Of a stretch of 64,000 nucleotides of DNA, positions 1 to 8,877 are shown one piece after another. The notes under the pieces were generated by a model. That model was not told the DNA's origin, searched no databases, and saw only the letters and a list, made by a program, of their open reading frames with translations. Each line of letters begins with the position of its first letter. The first letter of the stretch is position 1. Origin of the DNA: Mesobacillus jeotgali (GTDB lineage Bacteria > Bacillota > Bacilli > Bacillales > Cytobacillaceae); contig NZ_CP134494.1 in the NCBI RefSeq assembly GCF_031759225.1, forward strand, positions 3,966,501-4,030,500. The letters run 5' to 3'. The position numbers were made by a program, and so were the translations under genes.

Positions 1-1306
1 ATTTAACTTTCCTTTCGATTACCTCAACCAATTGCTTCTTAACTCCTTCGATCGGAAGTTCGTTTACAACTGGCGCAAGGAATCCGTGGATGACAAGGCG
101 CTCTGCCTCATGCTTCGGAATACCACGGCTCATCAAGTAGTAAAGCTGAAGCGGATCAACGCGTCCAACAGAAGCAGCGTGTCCTGCTGTTACATCATCT
201 TCGTCGATCAGAAGAATTGGGTTAGCGTCCCCACGTGCTTTTTCGCTAAGCATAAGAACACGGGACTCCTGTTCGGCATTAGACTTAGATGCACCATGCT
301 CGATTTTACCGATACCGTTAAAAATAGAAGTCGCGCTATCCTTGACAACACCGTGCTTCAGGATATAGCCTTCTGAATTTTTGCCGAAGTGGATGATGCT
401 TGTTGTGAAGTTCTGAGTCTGTTCTCCGCGTCCGACAACAACAGTCTTAGTATCACCGTAAGAACCGTCACCAACAAGGTTCGTAGTGTTTTCTGAAACT
501 GTGTTTCCGTCGTTCATCATGCCAAGAGCCCACTCGATACGAGCATCTCTGCCTGCATGGCCGCGACGGTTTACATACGTAGTCAGTCCTTCTGCAAGTG
601 TATCCACAGCGCCGTACTGAATTTTCGCGTTTTGGCCAGCAATTGCTTCAGTAACGATATTCACTAGACCATTCACTTTGCCAGTTGTTGAGATGTAGTT
701 CTCAACGTATGTTACAGAGCTATTGTCTTCTGCAACGACAAGCACGTGATTGAAAAGGCTTGCTTCTGCATCATCATGCAGGAAGATTGCCTGGATAGGA
801 TTTTCGATCTGAACATTTTTCGGAACATAAAGGAATGCTCCGCCATTCATGAATGCAGCATGAAGTGCAGTCAAACGGTGCTCATCTGTTTTTACAGCAG
901 TCATGAAATATTTCTTCAAAAGGTCGCTGTATTCGCGAGCAGCTGTAAAGATATCTGTGAAAACAACACCCTGCTCCTGCATTTCCTTGGAAAGCTGAAG
1001 GTAAGCAGGTTTGTTGTTGCGCTGAACATATAGGCTGCTATCCTTAGCTTCCTCGCCAACAAGTGCTTTTACTTCTTCAGGAAGCTCATCGATAGATGAA
1101 AAAACATCGCTTTTAACGAGCAGCTTATCGAACTGTGTGAAATTCCATTTATCAATCTTCGTCTTATCCGGTCTTGGCATAGAAAGATCTTCTGCTTTTG
1201 CAAGAGATTGCGTGCGAAGCTCTGTCAGCCATTCCGGTTCGTTCATTTCTTTTGAGAAGGAAGTAATGTACTCCTGGTCAAAAGCCCATTTCGTTTCCGT
1301 AGTCAT
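1..1306 (-). CDS. sufD: Fe-S cluster assembly protein SufD, 3' end cut by window edge
   Basis: SufD pairs with SufB as the scaffold on which the SUF system builds iron-sulfur clusters in the cytosol; SufC is the ATPase of the same complex. The window holds 435 codons without a stop. The last codons read VEVIERKVK, the way Bacillus SufD proteins end, so only a few bases are missing beyond position 1. The start ATG (MTTETKWAFDQEY) sits behind a TGGGGGGATT ribosome site in the short gap after sufC, so the two genes are clearly co-transcribed. Identity rests on the protein sequence plus the adjacent sufC; sufS, sufU and sufB would be expected just outside the window. Confidence 0.95.
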   Translation of the reverse strand, partial: MTTETKWAFDQEYITSFSKEMNEPEWLTELRTQSLAKAEDLSMPRPDKTKIDKWNFTQFDKLLVKSDVFSSIDELPEEVKALVGEEAKDSSLYVQRNNKPAYLQLSKEMQEQGVVFTDIFTAAREYSDLLKKYFMTAVKTDEHRLTALHAAFMNGGAFLYVPKNVQIENPIQAIFLHDDAEASLFNHVLVVAEDNSSVTYVENYISTTGKVNGLVNIVTEAIAGQNAKIQYGAVDTLAEGLTTYVNRRGHAGRDARIEWALGMMNDGNTVSENTTNLVGDGSYGDTKTVVVGRGEQTQNFTTSIIHFGKNSEGYILKHGVVKDSATSIFNGIGKIEHGASKSNAEQESRVLMLSEKARGDANPILLIDEDDVTAGHAASVGRVDPLQLYYLMSRGIPKHEAERLVIHGFLAPVVNELPIEGVKKQLVEVIERKVK

Positions 1307-1324
1307 TATAAATCCCCCCAACGC

Positions 1325-2110
1325 TTAAGCTTCTTGCCCAACTGTTTCGTCTTCGATGCCCAGTTCTTTCTTAATCCAGTCGTATCCTTCTGCTTCTAAG
1401 CGCTGTGCAAGTTCTGGTCCGCCAGACTTCACAATGCGGCCCTGCATCATAACGTGAACATAGTCAGGAGTGATGTAATCAAGAAGGCGCTGGTAGTGAG
1501 TGATGATCAAGCAGCCGAAATCTTCGCCGCGCATTTCGTTGATCCCTTTAGAAACAACCTTCAATGCGTCGATATCAAGACCTGAGTCGATTTCGTCAAG
1601 GATTGCGATCTTTGGTTCAAGCATCATCAATTGAAGGATCTCGTTACGCTTCTTCTCACCGCCGGAGAAACCTTCGTTAAGATAACGCTGTGCCATATCA
1701 AGATCCATTTCAAGGAATTCCATTTGCTTATCCATCTTGCGGATGAACTTCATAAGAGAAATTTCATTTCCTTCGCCAAGACGGCTGTTCAAAGCAGAAC
1801 GCAAGAAGTCAGCATTCGTTACACCGCTGATTTCACTTGGGTATTGCATTGCAAGGAAAAGACCAGCGCGTGCTCTTTCATCAACTTCCATTTCAAGAAC
1901 ATTTTCGCCATCAAGCGTAACTGTTCCATTTGTTACTTCATACTTAGGGTGTCCCATGATAGAAGAAGACAAAGTGGACTTACCAGTACCATTCGGTCCC
2001 ATGATCGCGTGGATTTCCCCACCCTTAACTTCAAGGTTCACACCTTTTAATATCTGCTTGCCTTCAATCTCAACTTGAAGGTCCTTAATTGATAATACAG
2101 ATCCTGCCAT
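1325..2110 (-). CDS. sufC: Fe-S cluster assembly ATPase SufC
   Basis: SufC is the ABC-type ATPase that drives the SufBCD scaffold during Fe-S cluster assembly; it is cytosolic and not a transporter. The 261-residue protein shows Walker A GPNGTGKST at residues 38-46, the ABC signature FSGGEKKR at 147-154 and Walker B ILDEIDSGLD at 169-178. Length is normal for the family. The start ATG follows an AGGTAATATT ribosome site. It is the first gene of the suf operon here, with sufD 18 bases downstream. This matches B. subtilis yurY-yurX order. Confidence 0.97.
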   Translation of the reverse strand: MAGSVLSIKDLQVEIEGKQILKGVNLEVKGGEIHAIMGPNGTGKSTLSSSIMGHPKYEVTNGTVTLDGENVLEMEVDERARAGLFLAMQYPSEISGVTNADFLRSALNSRLGEGNEISLMKFIRKMDKQMEFLEMDLDMAQRYLNEGFSGGEKKRNEILQLMMLEPKIAILDEIDSGLDIDALKVVSKGINEMRGEDFGCLIITHYQRLLDYITPDYVHVMMQGRIVKSGGPELAQRLEAEGYDWIKKELGIEDETVGQEA

Positions 2111-2278
2111 AATATTACCTCCGTCAATATAGAAAAGATTTTAAGCCGACTCTAGCCGTCAAAAGCTCTATTCTCATTTTATTCTCATTACAATCTTATA
2201 ACAAATGAAAAGTGTTAGCAACACCTTAAAAGTGGAAAGAAAAACAACGAACCCTGTAGAATATTGTCAAACCCTAAT

Positions 2279-2418
2279 TGATTTTTGGCTCATGCCGAGT
2301 GGGAAGGAAACGACCGAGCAAATTCATTTGCTCGCAGCGTTTCATTTCCACTCGGCAGCTTTCAGCCGAGGCTGAAAAGCCAGTGAAGCGTAAGCTTCAC
2401 GAAGTGAGCCAAAAATCA
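2279..2418. repeat. Cloverleaf-like multi-hairpin element
   Basis: A perfect 14-bp outer stem (2279-2292 with 2405-2418, TGATTTTTGGCTCA) encloses three successive hairpins. Arm 1 is TGCCGAGTGG (2293-2302) with its complement at 2348-2357, capped by a 9-bp stem 2315-2323/2326-2334. Arm 2 is GCTTTCAGCC 2358-2367 with 2370-2380. Arm 3 is GTGAAGC 2383-2389 with GCTTCAC 2394-2400. Almost every base is paired. No open reading frame of note lies in it and it sits upstream of sufC. It looks like a small structured mobile repeat or a non-coding RNA; I cannot name the family. Confidence 0.7.
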
Positions 2419-2424
2419 GCAGAA

Positions 2425-2546
2425 GTTCTGTTATCATTCCATCTGCAGATTGATCTCCTTGTCTTCTTTCCACTTCCCCCACCTCGCCATTCAGCTAGCT
2501 GAATGGCGACATGCGACGACATAACACAACTCCATTCTAACAGAAC
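2425..2546. repeat. Second structured element with a 24-bp perfect palindrome
   Basis: GTTCTGTTA at 2425-2433 is complementary to TAACAGAAC at 2538-2546. Inside lies a 24-bp perfect palindrome, 2485-2508, with half site CGCCATTCAGCT. It directly follows the cloverleaf element. Its role is unknown: it could be part of the same structured element, or the palindrome could bind a dimeric protein. Confidence 0.45.
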
Positions 2547-2644
2547 AAGCAAATTAAAGTCGGATTTACCGCTCACAGCTTGGACATCATTTTATTTTTT
2601 ACCTTCTATTATAAAAAAATGTATTCCGAAGACGAAGCCACTCC

Positions 2645-3475
2645 CGGTTCGGACAGCTTTTCTCCTTTTGAGATCAAACCTGTCTGAAGTTGCCTCGACT
2701 TCTGACAGCGTTTCCTCTTTTGGCTCCAAACCTGTCTGAAGTTGCCTCTTCTTTTGACAGCTTTTCTCCTTTTGACATCAAACCTGTCTGAAGTTGCCTC
2801 TTCTTTTGACAGCTTTTCTCCTTTTGGCATCAAACCTGTCTGAAGTTGCCTCTTCTTTTGACAGCTTTTCTCCTTTTGACATCAAACCTGTCTGAAGTTG
2901 CCTCTTCTTTTGACAGCTTTTCTCCTTTTGGCATCAAACCTGTCTGAAGTTGCCTCTTCTTTTGACAGCTTTTCCTCCTTTGGCATCAAACCTGTCTGAA
3001 GTTGCCTCTTCTTTTGACAGCTTTTCTCCTTTTGGCATCAAACCTGTCTGAAGTTACCTCTTCTTTTGACAGCTTTTCCTCCTTTGGCACCAAACCTGTC
3101 TGAAGTTGCCTCTTCTTTTGACAGCTTTTCCTCCTTTGGCATCAAACCTGTCTGAAGTTGCCTCTTCTTTTGACAGCTTTTCTCCTTTTGGCATCAAACC
3201 TGTCTGAAGTTGCCTCTTCTTTTGACAGCTTTTCCTCCTTTAGCATTAAACCTGTCTGAAGTTACCTCTTCTTTTGACAGCTTTTCCTCCTTTAGCATTA
3301 AACCTGTCTGAAGTTACCTCTTCTTTTGACAGCTTTTCCTCCTTTGGCATCAAACCTGTCTGAAGTTACCTCTTCTTTTGACAGCTTTTCCTCCTTTATC
3401 TCCAAACCTGTCTAAAGCTGCCTCTTCTTTTGACAGCTTTTTGCTCTGACACCTCGAACCTGTCACATAACGGCT
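2645..3475. repeat. Tandem array A, 16 units of exactly 52 bp
   Basis: The word AACCTG recurs at 2677, 2729, 2781, 2833 and onward every 52 bases to 3457, giving 16 units with no indel. A typical unit reads AACCTGTCTGAAG, then TTGCCTCTTCTTTTGACAG, then CTTTTCTCCTTTTGGCATC. Units vary only by substitution (CTCCTTTTGG or CCTCCTTTGG, GTTGCC or GTTACC); the first two and last two are the most diverged. Each unit carries CTGTC...GACAG with GAAG...CTTC inside, so it can form a small two-part stem. Because 52 is not a multiple of three, no frame stays open through the array. There are no unique spacers, so it is not CRISPR. Confidence 0.95.
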
Positions 3476-3571
3476 TAAAAAGGGGTTACATGTCTTACCA
3501 ACATAATAAAGAAACCAGTGCATAAATCACACTGGTTCCAATTACTTTCTTCTATTATTATATATTCTCGC

Positions 3572-3724
3572 TTACGAGTGGACTTTTCGGTCCAGGTCAG
3601 CGACCATCCGTTGGCTTTTGATATAATCTCTTTCGCGTTTTCGTTCGACTTCCATTCTTGCGTCATGGTTCATGCTGTATACCTCGTAACTAATTCCATG
3701 GGCTCCATGCATCGCTTTTTCCAT
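3572..3724 (-). CDS. Possible 50-residue hydrophilic protein
   Basis: An open frame starting MEKAMHGAHGISYEV and ending ADLDRKVHS has strongly charged, protein-like composition (many K, R, E) and a plausible helix near its end. No convincing ribosome site precedes the ATG, and an overlapping frame on the same strand encodes a different 63-residue peptide, so it may be a decayed or false gene. It lies between repeat array A and yurZ. I do not recognise a family. Confidence 0.25.
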   Translation of the reverse strand: MEKAMHGAHGISYEVYSMNHDARMEVERKRERDYIKSQRMVADLDRKVHS

Positions 3725-3780
3725 TTCACTTGTGTAGTTCAGTTTTAGCTGACTAATAGTGAATCATCCCTTCGGTTTTT

Positions 3781-3804
3781 CGCTTTGTAAAAAGCGTTTT
3801 TTTT
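3781..3804 (+). terminator. Orphan terminator-like hairpin
   Basis: CGCTTT, a short loop and AAAGCG are followed by eight Ts (3797-3804), a textbook intrinsic terminator on the plus strand. No convincing plus-strand gene lies upstream. A second smaller hairpin (GCGGTTAAAACCGTTAATTTTT, about 3844-3865) follows. Confidence 0.5.
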
Positions 3805-3992
3805 GATATTGCAATCTTAACACCTTTTATTTACCACTATCAAAGCGGTTAAAACCGTTAATTTTTGGATGTGATGGAATAAGGAGGCCTAACGCGAAGT
3901 CACCTCTGCGATTCTTAGAATACTGGCATTATCCTCCCAAATGAAGCCTTTCCTGTTATTTAACAGCCAGTTTAGCTGTATAAAACAGCTTT

Positions 3993-4373
3993 TTACTGCT
4001 TCAACGTATTCAGTTCGGCCATTGCTTCCTGGACGAGTGTCACTGCCTGGCTCATTGCCGCTCCGCCGCCAAATGCAGCTGTAACTCCAACAGCTTCCAG
4101 AATTTGTTCTTCAGTTGCTCCCTGATCAAGGCAGCCTTTTAAATGATAGATGATGCAGTATTCGTCCTGTGAATACAAGGAAATTCCGAGGGCAATCAAT
4201 TGCTTTTCTTTTTGCGTCAATGTCCCTTCCTGGAAACATACTTCCGTAAAGGCATTATAGTGGCTTGCAAGCTCCGGCATTTTTTTCGTAAAAACGCCCA
4301 ATCCCTGTTTATATTCATGAAGTGCTGCTTCTGTTGAATTCCGGGGTTCATAATGATGCTCCATTGTTTCCAC
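3993..4373 (-). CDS. yurZ: Carboxymuconolactone decarboxylase-like protein YurZ
   Basis: A 126-residue protein of the AhpD/carboxymuconolactone decarboxylase fold, small all-helical proteins that often have peroxidase or redox activity. Family landmarks are [11 protein letters not shown] (about residues 56-66), [17 protein letters not shown], and the glycine-rich end AFGGGAAM. The usual CxxC pair is replaced by C-x3-H (EYCIIYH), with a further Cys in KGC, so a standard AhpD disulfide cannot be assumed. Its position between metQ and sufC is the same as B. subtilis yurZ. The start ATG follows GGAGTGG. Substrate unknown. Confidence 0.85.
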   Translation of the reverse strand: METMEHHYEPRNSTEAALHEYKQGLGVFTKKMPELASHYNAFTEVCFQEGTLTQKEKQLIALGISLYSQDEYCIIYHLKGCLDQGATEEQILEAVGVTAAFGGGAAMSQAVTLVQEAMAELNTLKQ

Positions 4374-4435
4374 TCCAATCTGCTTTTTTCTCGGTTAGTA
4401 TGTTAATTTTCCTTTCCGGTTATGCGGCAAAAAGA

Positions 4436-4459
4436 AAAAGCAGGCTGCACGCCTGCTTT
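4436..4459 (-). terminator. Terminator after metQ
   Basis: AAAGCAGGC and GCCTGCTTT form a hairpin with loop TGCAC just past the metQ stop. On the minus strand it runs into TTTTTCTTTTT. Confidence 0.85.
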
Positions 4460-4469
4460 CTTTAAAGAA

Positions 4470-5309
4470 CTATTCTTTTACTGGTACGACAGCACCTTCA
4501 TACTTTTCAAGGATGAAATCCTGGATCTCTTTTGAGCGAAGTACTTCGACTAGTGCCTTGATTGCCGGTTTTTCGCCATCTCCTTCACGGACAGCAATTA
4601 CGTTAACATATGGAGAATCGCTTTCCTCAATCGCGATTGAGTCCTTTAATGGATTCAATCCAGCATCAATTGCATAGTTAGAGTTGATCAATACTGCGTC
4701 GCCTTCACCGTTATTGAAAATCTGCGGAAGCAATGCTGCTTCATATTCTGTATCAAATTTCAGCTCTTTAGGGTTTTCAGCGATATCTTCAACCGTCGCT
4801 TTTACCTTTTCCACGCCTTCTTTAAGAGTGATCAGGCCTTCTTTTTCAAGCATTGTCAAGATACGGCCATGGTCTGCTACCGAGCTGCTCATAATGATGT
4901 GAGCACCTTTCGGCAGATCTTCCAGAGTAGTGTAATCTTGAGAATATACACCGATCGGCTCGATGTGGATGCCTCCTGCATTTTCAAACTTATAGCCATG
5001 CTCAGCCATTTGTGACTCTAGGTAAGGGATATGCTGGAAGTAGTTTGCATCTAACTCGCCTGAATCAAGTGCCTGGTTAGGAACAACATAGTCGTTGAAC
5101 GTCTTGATTTCCATTTCATAGCCTTTTTCTTCAAGTAACGCTTTTGCTTCTTCCAAAATTTCTGCGTGAGGTACGTTTGACGCACCTACGACGATCTTCT
5201 TGCTTTCTTCTTTGCCGCCTTCTCCAGATGTGTTATCCTCGGAAGTTCCGCAAGCTGCAAGGCCTGCTGTTAAAACTAATACTAAAAGAGCTAATAACCA
5301 TTTTTTCAA
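4470..5309 (-). CDS. metQ: Methionine-binding lipoprotein MetQ
   Basis: Extracellular substrate-binding lipoprotein of the methionine ABC importer MetNPQ. The 279-residue protein starts MKKWLLALLVLVLTAG with lipobox LAAC, so it is lipid-anchored at Cys20. The NlpA/MetQ body contains GASNVPHAEILEEA, FNDYVVPNQAL, ANYFQHIPYLE and NSNYAIDAGLNP, all hallmarks of the family. The start codon is TTG, placed by an AAGGAGAG ribosome site. It is the last gene of the metN-metP-metQ operon, 14 bases after metP, and ends at an intrinsic terminator. The operon is under S-box control upstream of metN. Confidence 0.95.
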   Translation of the reverse strand: MKKWLLALLVLVLTAGLAACGTSEDNTSGEGGKEESKKIVVGASNVPHAEILEEAKALLEEKGYEMEIKTFNDYVVPNQALDSGELDANYFQHIPYLESQMAEHGYKFENAGGIHIEPIGVYSQDYTTLEDLPKGAHIIMSSSVADHGRILTMLEKEGLITLKEGVEKVKATVEDIAENPKELKFDTEYEAALLPQIFNNGEGDAVLINSNYAIDAGLNPLKDSIAIEESDSPYVNVIAVREGDGEKPAIKALVEVLRSKEIQDFILEKYEGAVVPVKE

Positions 5310-5323
5310 TTCAATTCTCTCCT

Positions 5324-5992
5324 TTATCTCTTATCTAATTTTCTAGTGAAGAAATCACCAATAAACTGGATTAAAAATACGATGATCAAAATAATGATCG
5401 TTGCCATCAAAGTGACATCGTTACGGCTTCTCTGGAACCCTTCCATGTAAGCCAGGTTTCCAAGACCGCCCGCGCCGATGACTCCGGCCATCGCTGTGTA
5501 ACTGACTAGCGCGATTGCTGTAACCGTGATACCAGAAACCAATGCAGGCATCGATTCCGGCAATAGCACCTTCCAGATGATCGTCGTTGTCTTAGCTCCC
5601 ATGGATTTGGCCGCCTCTATGACTCCTTTATCAATCTCACGCAAGCCGATTTCTACCATCCTTGCGTAAAAAGGAGCTGAACCAATAATCAATGCAGGCA
5701 AGGCTGCATTTTCCCCAATCATCGAGCCAACAATCAGCTTTGTAAAAGGAATCAGAAGTACGATCAAGATGATGAATGGGATGGACCTGAAAATATTGAC
5801 AACTGCACTCAGTACTAAATTGACCGGTTTATTTTCCCAAATATTCCCTTTTGATGTCAAAAAGAGCAGCAGGCCAAGGATGGCTCCAAGGATGAAGGTA
5901 GCGAGAACAGAGATGGCACTCATATATAGTGTCTCAACTGTCGCTTCCCACATTCGGTCCCAGTTGACATTCGGAAACAACGTTTCAGCCAT
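5324..5992 (-). CDS. metP: Methionine ABC transporter permease MetP
   Basis: Membrane permease (MetI/MetP family) of the methionine importer, 222 residues with about five membrane spans. The ABC-contact loop is visible as EAAKSMGAKTTTIIWKVLLPES followed by MPALVSGITVT, and the start MAETLFPNVNWDRMWEAT is typical of the family. It overlaps the end of metN by eight bases and is followed at once by metQ, so the three genes are translated from one message. Confidence 0.95.
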   Translation of the reverse strand: MAETLFPNVNWDRMWEATVETLYMSAISVLATFILGAILGLLLFLTSKGNIWENKPVNLVLSAVVNIFRSIPFIILIVLLIPFTKLIVGSMIGENAALPALIIGSAPFYARMVEIGLREIDKGVIEAAKSMGAKTTTIIWKVLLPESMPALVSGITVTAIALVSYTAMAGVIGAGGLGNLAYMEGFQRSRNDVTLMATIIILIIVFLIQFIGDFFTRKLDKR

Positions 5993-7010
5993 TTGAAATC
6001 ACCTCCACGCCGACTTCATGCTGGCCAATATACTCAATTGCCCGGGATACTTCGCCCTCTTCACCATCAAGATGGATGAACAAAGTTCCATACGAACCAT
6101 TCTGTGTCTGCGAAATTTTACCCTGAACAATATTGACCGTTATCGAAAATTCACGAATTAAGTTGGTGATCAGCGGCTGCTCGGTCCCTTCACCTACAAA
6201 AGTCAGCTGAACGACGCGGCCATGTGGATAACGCTCCAGTAAATGGTCAACTGTTTCTTTTGTTTCCTCCGGTTCCGTCACCTGCTGGACGAACCTTTTC
6301 GTAATTGGCTGCTGCGGATTCTTGAACACTTCCAAAACAGGTCCTGTTTCAACAATCTTCCCGCCTTCCATTACAGCAACCCGGTGGCAGATTTTCCTGA
6401 TAACATGCATTTCGTGTGTGATCAGGACGATCGTAAGACCAAGCCTCTTATTGATGTCCACCAGTAGGTCAAGGATCTGGTCAGTCGTCTGTGGATCAAG
6501 CGCTGACGTTGCTTCATCCCCAAGCAGTACCTTAGGATTATTGGCAAGTGCTCTTGCGATTCCAACTCTTTGCTTTTGCCCGCCGCTCAACTGTGATGGA
6601 TAGGCATCACCCCGGCCATCAAGGCCTACTAGTGTGATCAATTCCTTTACCCGTTTCTCTCTCTCGACGCTTGGAACTCCTGCAATTTCAAGCGGAAACG
6701 CGATATTCTCCGCTACCGTTCTTGACCAGAGCAGATTGAAGTGCTGAAAGATCATGCTGATTTCCTGGCGGGCCTTGCGAAGTTCCGCTCCTTTTATTTT
6801 AGAAACTTCCCTTCCGGCAACAACCACTGAACCAGACGTTGGGATCTCAAGCCCGTTCAGCATCCGAATCAAAGTACTTTTACCGGCGCCACTGTATCCG
6901 ATGACTCCGTATATTTCGCCTTCCTTGACTTCAAGGTTGACATCATCTACCGCTTTAACCTCCCCTTTAGTGGAAGGGTAAATTTTTCTGGCATTCTTTA
7001 TCGTGATCAA
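5985..7010 (-). CDS. metN: Methionine ABC transporter ATPase MetN
   Basis: ATPase of the methionine importer, 341 residues. Walker A GYSGAGKST, signature LSGGQKQRVGIARALA and Walker B VLLGDEATSALDPQT are present, followed by a C-terminal NIL-type regulatory domain (about residues 260-341, starting VVQLTFVGEGTEQP) that binds methionine in characterised homologues. I place the start at a TTG (LITIKNARKIYPS) directly after GAGGGGGAG. A longer frame begins at 7088, but its extra 26 residues have no counterpart in the family. The gene lies about 220 bases downstream of a SAM riboswitch and its terminator. Confidence 0.95.
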   Translation of the reverse strand: MITIKNARKIYPSTKGEVKAVDDVNLEVKEGEIYGVIGYSGAGKSTLIRMLNGLEIPTSGSVVVAGREVSKIKGAELRKARQEISMIFQHFNLLWSRTVAENIAFPLEIAGVPSVEREKRVKELITLVGLDGRGDAYPSQLSGGQKQRVGIARALANNPKVLLGDEATSALDPQTTDQILDLLVDINKRLGLTIVLITHEMHVIRKICHRVAVMEGGKIVETGPVLEVFKNPQQPITKRFVQQVTEPEETKETVDHLLERYPHGRVVQLTFVGEGTEQPLITNLIREFSITVNIVQGKISQTQNGSYGTLFIHLDGEEGEVSRAIEYIGQHEVGVEVISNG

Positions 7011-7230
7011 TTGACTCCCCCTCTTTTCAACCGAGTATTCTACACTTTTTAAAACCGTTAAATCTCCTATAAATAAGAAGGTTATCAATCTAGTTTCCCA
7101 TTCCCTAACCGAAAAAATTCAAACTTTAGCTAAAATGGGAAATAGCCTCTTAGACGGAGATGATCATGCTCTCGGAAAAACTCTTTTCGAAAAAAGCTTT
7201 TTACCTTTTCCAGTAGTGAGGACCAAAAAA

Positions 7231-7404
7231 AGCAAAATAAAAGCCTTTCTGCAAGTGAGCAGAAAGGCATAGTAATAGTGGATTCCTTTCTCTCATCTGC
7301 CAAAGCGATTCGCTTTGTGTGAATTGGCACCATTTCAGTAAGCAAAGCTTATTGACGGTTGCCGGGCTTCATAGGGCACTTCCCTCCACCTCTCTTGATA
7401 AGAG
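7231..7404 (-). promoter_or_regulatory. S-box (SAM-I) riboswitch with terminator, upstream of metN
   Basis: Read on the minus strand it begins CTCTTATCAAGAGAGGTGG, then AGGGAAGTGCCCTATGAAG and CCCGGCAACC, the S-box core. P1 pairs CTCTTATC with GATGAGAG (aptamer about 7290-7404). Downstream, GCCTTTCTGC (7243-7252) and GCAGAAAGGC (7259-7268) form a terminator ending in a T-rich run. SAM binding is expected to stop transcription of metNPQ when methionine is plentiful. About 220 bases of untranslated leader remain between the terminator and the metN start; part of it resembles sequence near 53,490. Confidence 0.95.
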
Positions 7405-7515
7405 CACGCTATTAAATTATCTAATCGGTTTTAAGTTACGAGTGTGATTGTAGCACGGAGTGAAAAAGAGTGTCAATAAAATTATTTTTAAATATCATCT
7501 GGAAGGTTATGGATT

Positions 7516-8832
7516 TCAGATTCCTGCCGGGACTCCAGGTACTCCGGTCGCTTTTTCGATCGCCTGCTCCAGGTCTTCAATGATGTCCTCTACGTTTTCA
7601 ATCCCGACTGAAAGGCGGATTAAATCTTCAGGTACCCCTGCTGCTTTTAGACCCTCTGCATCAAGCTGCTGATGAGTAGTGCTTGCAGGATGGATGATCA
7701 GGCTTTTTGCATCACCGACGTTCGCGACATGGGACCATAATTCTAGTGAGTTAATCAGTTTGGCTCCTGCTTCTCTGCCACCTTCAATTCCAAAAATGAC
7801 TACTGCCCCTGCTCCCTTTGGAAGGTAGCGGTCTGCAAGGTTTTTATCAGGATGGGACTCATGGCCAGGATAGCTGACCCAGGTAACAGCAGGATGAGAC
7901 TCAAGGTACTCTACTATTTTTTGTGTATTGGCGATATGCTCTTTCATCCGTACATGCAAAGTTTCTATGCCTAGATTGAATTGGAACGCACTCTGCGGAC
8001 TGATTGCAGGTCCAAGGTCACGCAAAAGCTGAACTCTTGCCTTTACGATATAGGCCGCTGCACCGATTGCCTCGCTATAGACAATATTATGGTAGCTGGA
8101 GTCTGGCTCATTGAAGCCCGGGAATTTAGGAGACTTCCAATCAAACTTTCCACCATCGACAATGATTCCGCCCATGACCGTTCCATTTCCCAATAGCCAT
8201 TTAGTTGCCGAGTGAACGACGATATCGGCGCCATGGTCAATTGGCCTACAAAGATACGGTGTCGCAAACGTGTTATCGATAATCAGCGGTACACCTGCTT
8301 CATGAGCAATGTCAGCAACAGCTTCAATATCGAGGATCCTCAGGCTTGGATTTCCGATTGTTTCTGCATAGACCGCTTTAGTTTTCGGAGTGATGGCTTT
8401 TCGGAAATTTTCAGGATCAGCGGTATCAACCAGGTGAACCTTTATTCCGTACTTTGGCAGGGTGACAGCAAATAGATTATAAGTGCCACCATATAAATTA
8501 CCAGCAGCGACAATCTCATCACCCGCATGTGCAATATTCAGGATGGCCATCATGATGGCCGACATCCCGCTTGATAATGCAAGCGCACCTACACCACCTT
8601 CAAGCAAAGCCACTTTTTCTTCTAGGGCTGTAACGGTCGGATTATGTATCCGTGAATAAATATAGCCCGACTCTTTAAGGGCAAATAAATCTGCGGCATG
8701 GTCTGTGTTTTCAAATTGGAACGCATTGCTCGAATATATTGGGACTGCTCTCGCCCCAGTCACCGGGTCTGGTGACTGGCCACCGTGTACCCCAAGCGTT
8801 TCAATCCGATAATTTTTTTGTTCATTAGCCAT
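7516..8832 (-). CDS. metY: O-acetylhomoserine aminocarboxypropyltransferase (sulfhydrylase)
   Basis: PLP enzyme of the Cys/Met metabolism family that makes homocysteine (or methionine) from O-acetyl-L-homoserine and a sulfide donor. The 438-residue protein opens with [18 protein letters not shown], shows the phosphate-binding stretch [11 protein letters not shown], the PLP lysine in [11 protein letters not shown], and ends near [10 protein letters not shown] and [12 protein letters not shown], typical of the MetY branch rather than MetB/MetC. I chose the ATG at 8832 because GGAGAG lies six bases before it; the frame stays open 15 codons further upstream. An S-box riboswitch in its leader supports a role in methionine synthesis. 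Confidence 0.92.
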   Translation of the reverse strand: MANEQKNYRIETLGVHGGQSPDPVTGARAVPIYSSNAFQFENTDHAADLFALKESGYIYSRIHNPTVTALEEKVALLEGGVGALALSSGMSAIMMAILNIAHAGDEIVAAGNLYGGTYNLFAVTLPKYGIKVHLVDTADPENFRKAITPKTKAVYAETIGNPSLRILDIEAVADIAHEAGVPLIIDNTFATPYLCRPIDHGADIVVHSATKWLLGNGTVMGGIIVDGGKFDWKSPKFPGFNEPDSSYHNIVYSEAIGAAAYIVKARVQLLRDLGPAISPQSAFQFNLGIETLHVRMKEHIANTQKIVEYLESHPAVTWVSYPGHESHPDKNLADRYLPKGAGAVVIFGIEGGREAGAKLINSLELWSHVANVGDAKSLIIHPASTTHQQLDAEGLKAAGVPEDLIRLSVGIENVEDIIEDLEQAIEKATGVPGVPAGI

Positions 8833-8877
8833 CTCCATCTCTCCAATCATCATGTATATTTGGAAAAACTGATACAA

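Noticed and set aside
2609..2833. 74-residue basic protein (minus strand) in array A
   Set aside because: Chance frame in repeats; composition reflects the repeat unit and it breaks because 52 is not a multiple of three.
2645..3475. CRISPR array
   Set aside because: Units are contiguous 52-mers with no unique spacers, and no cas genes are present in the window.
7130..7345. 71-residue protein upstream of metN
   Set aside because: The frame lies across the S-box expression platform; no ribosome site or protein-like composition.
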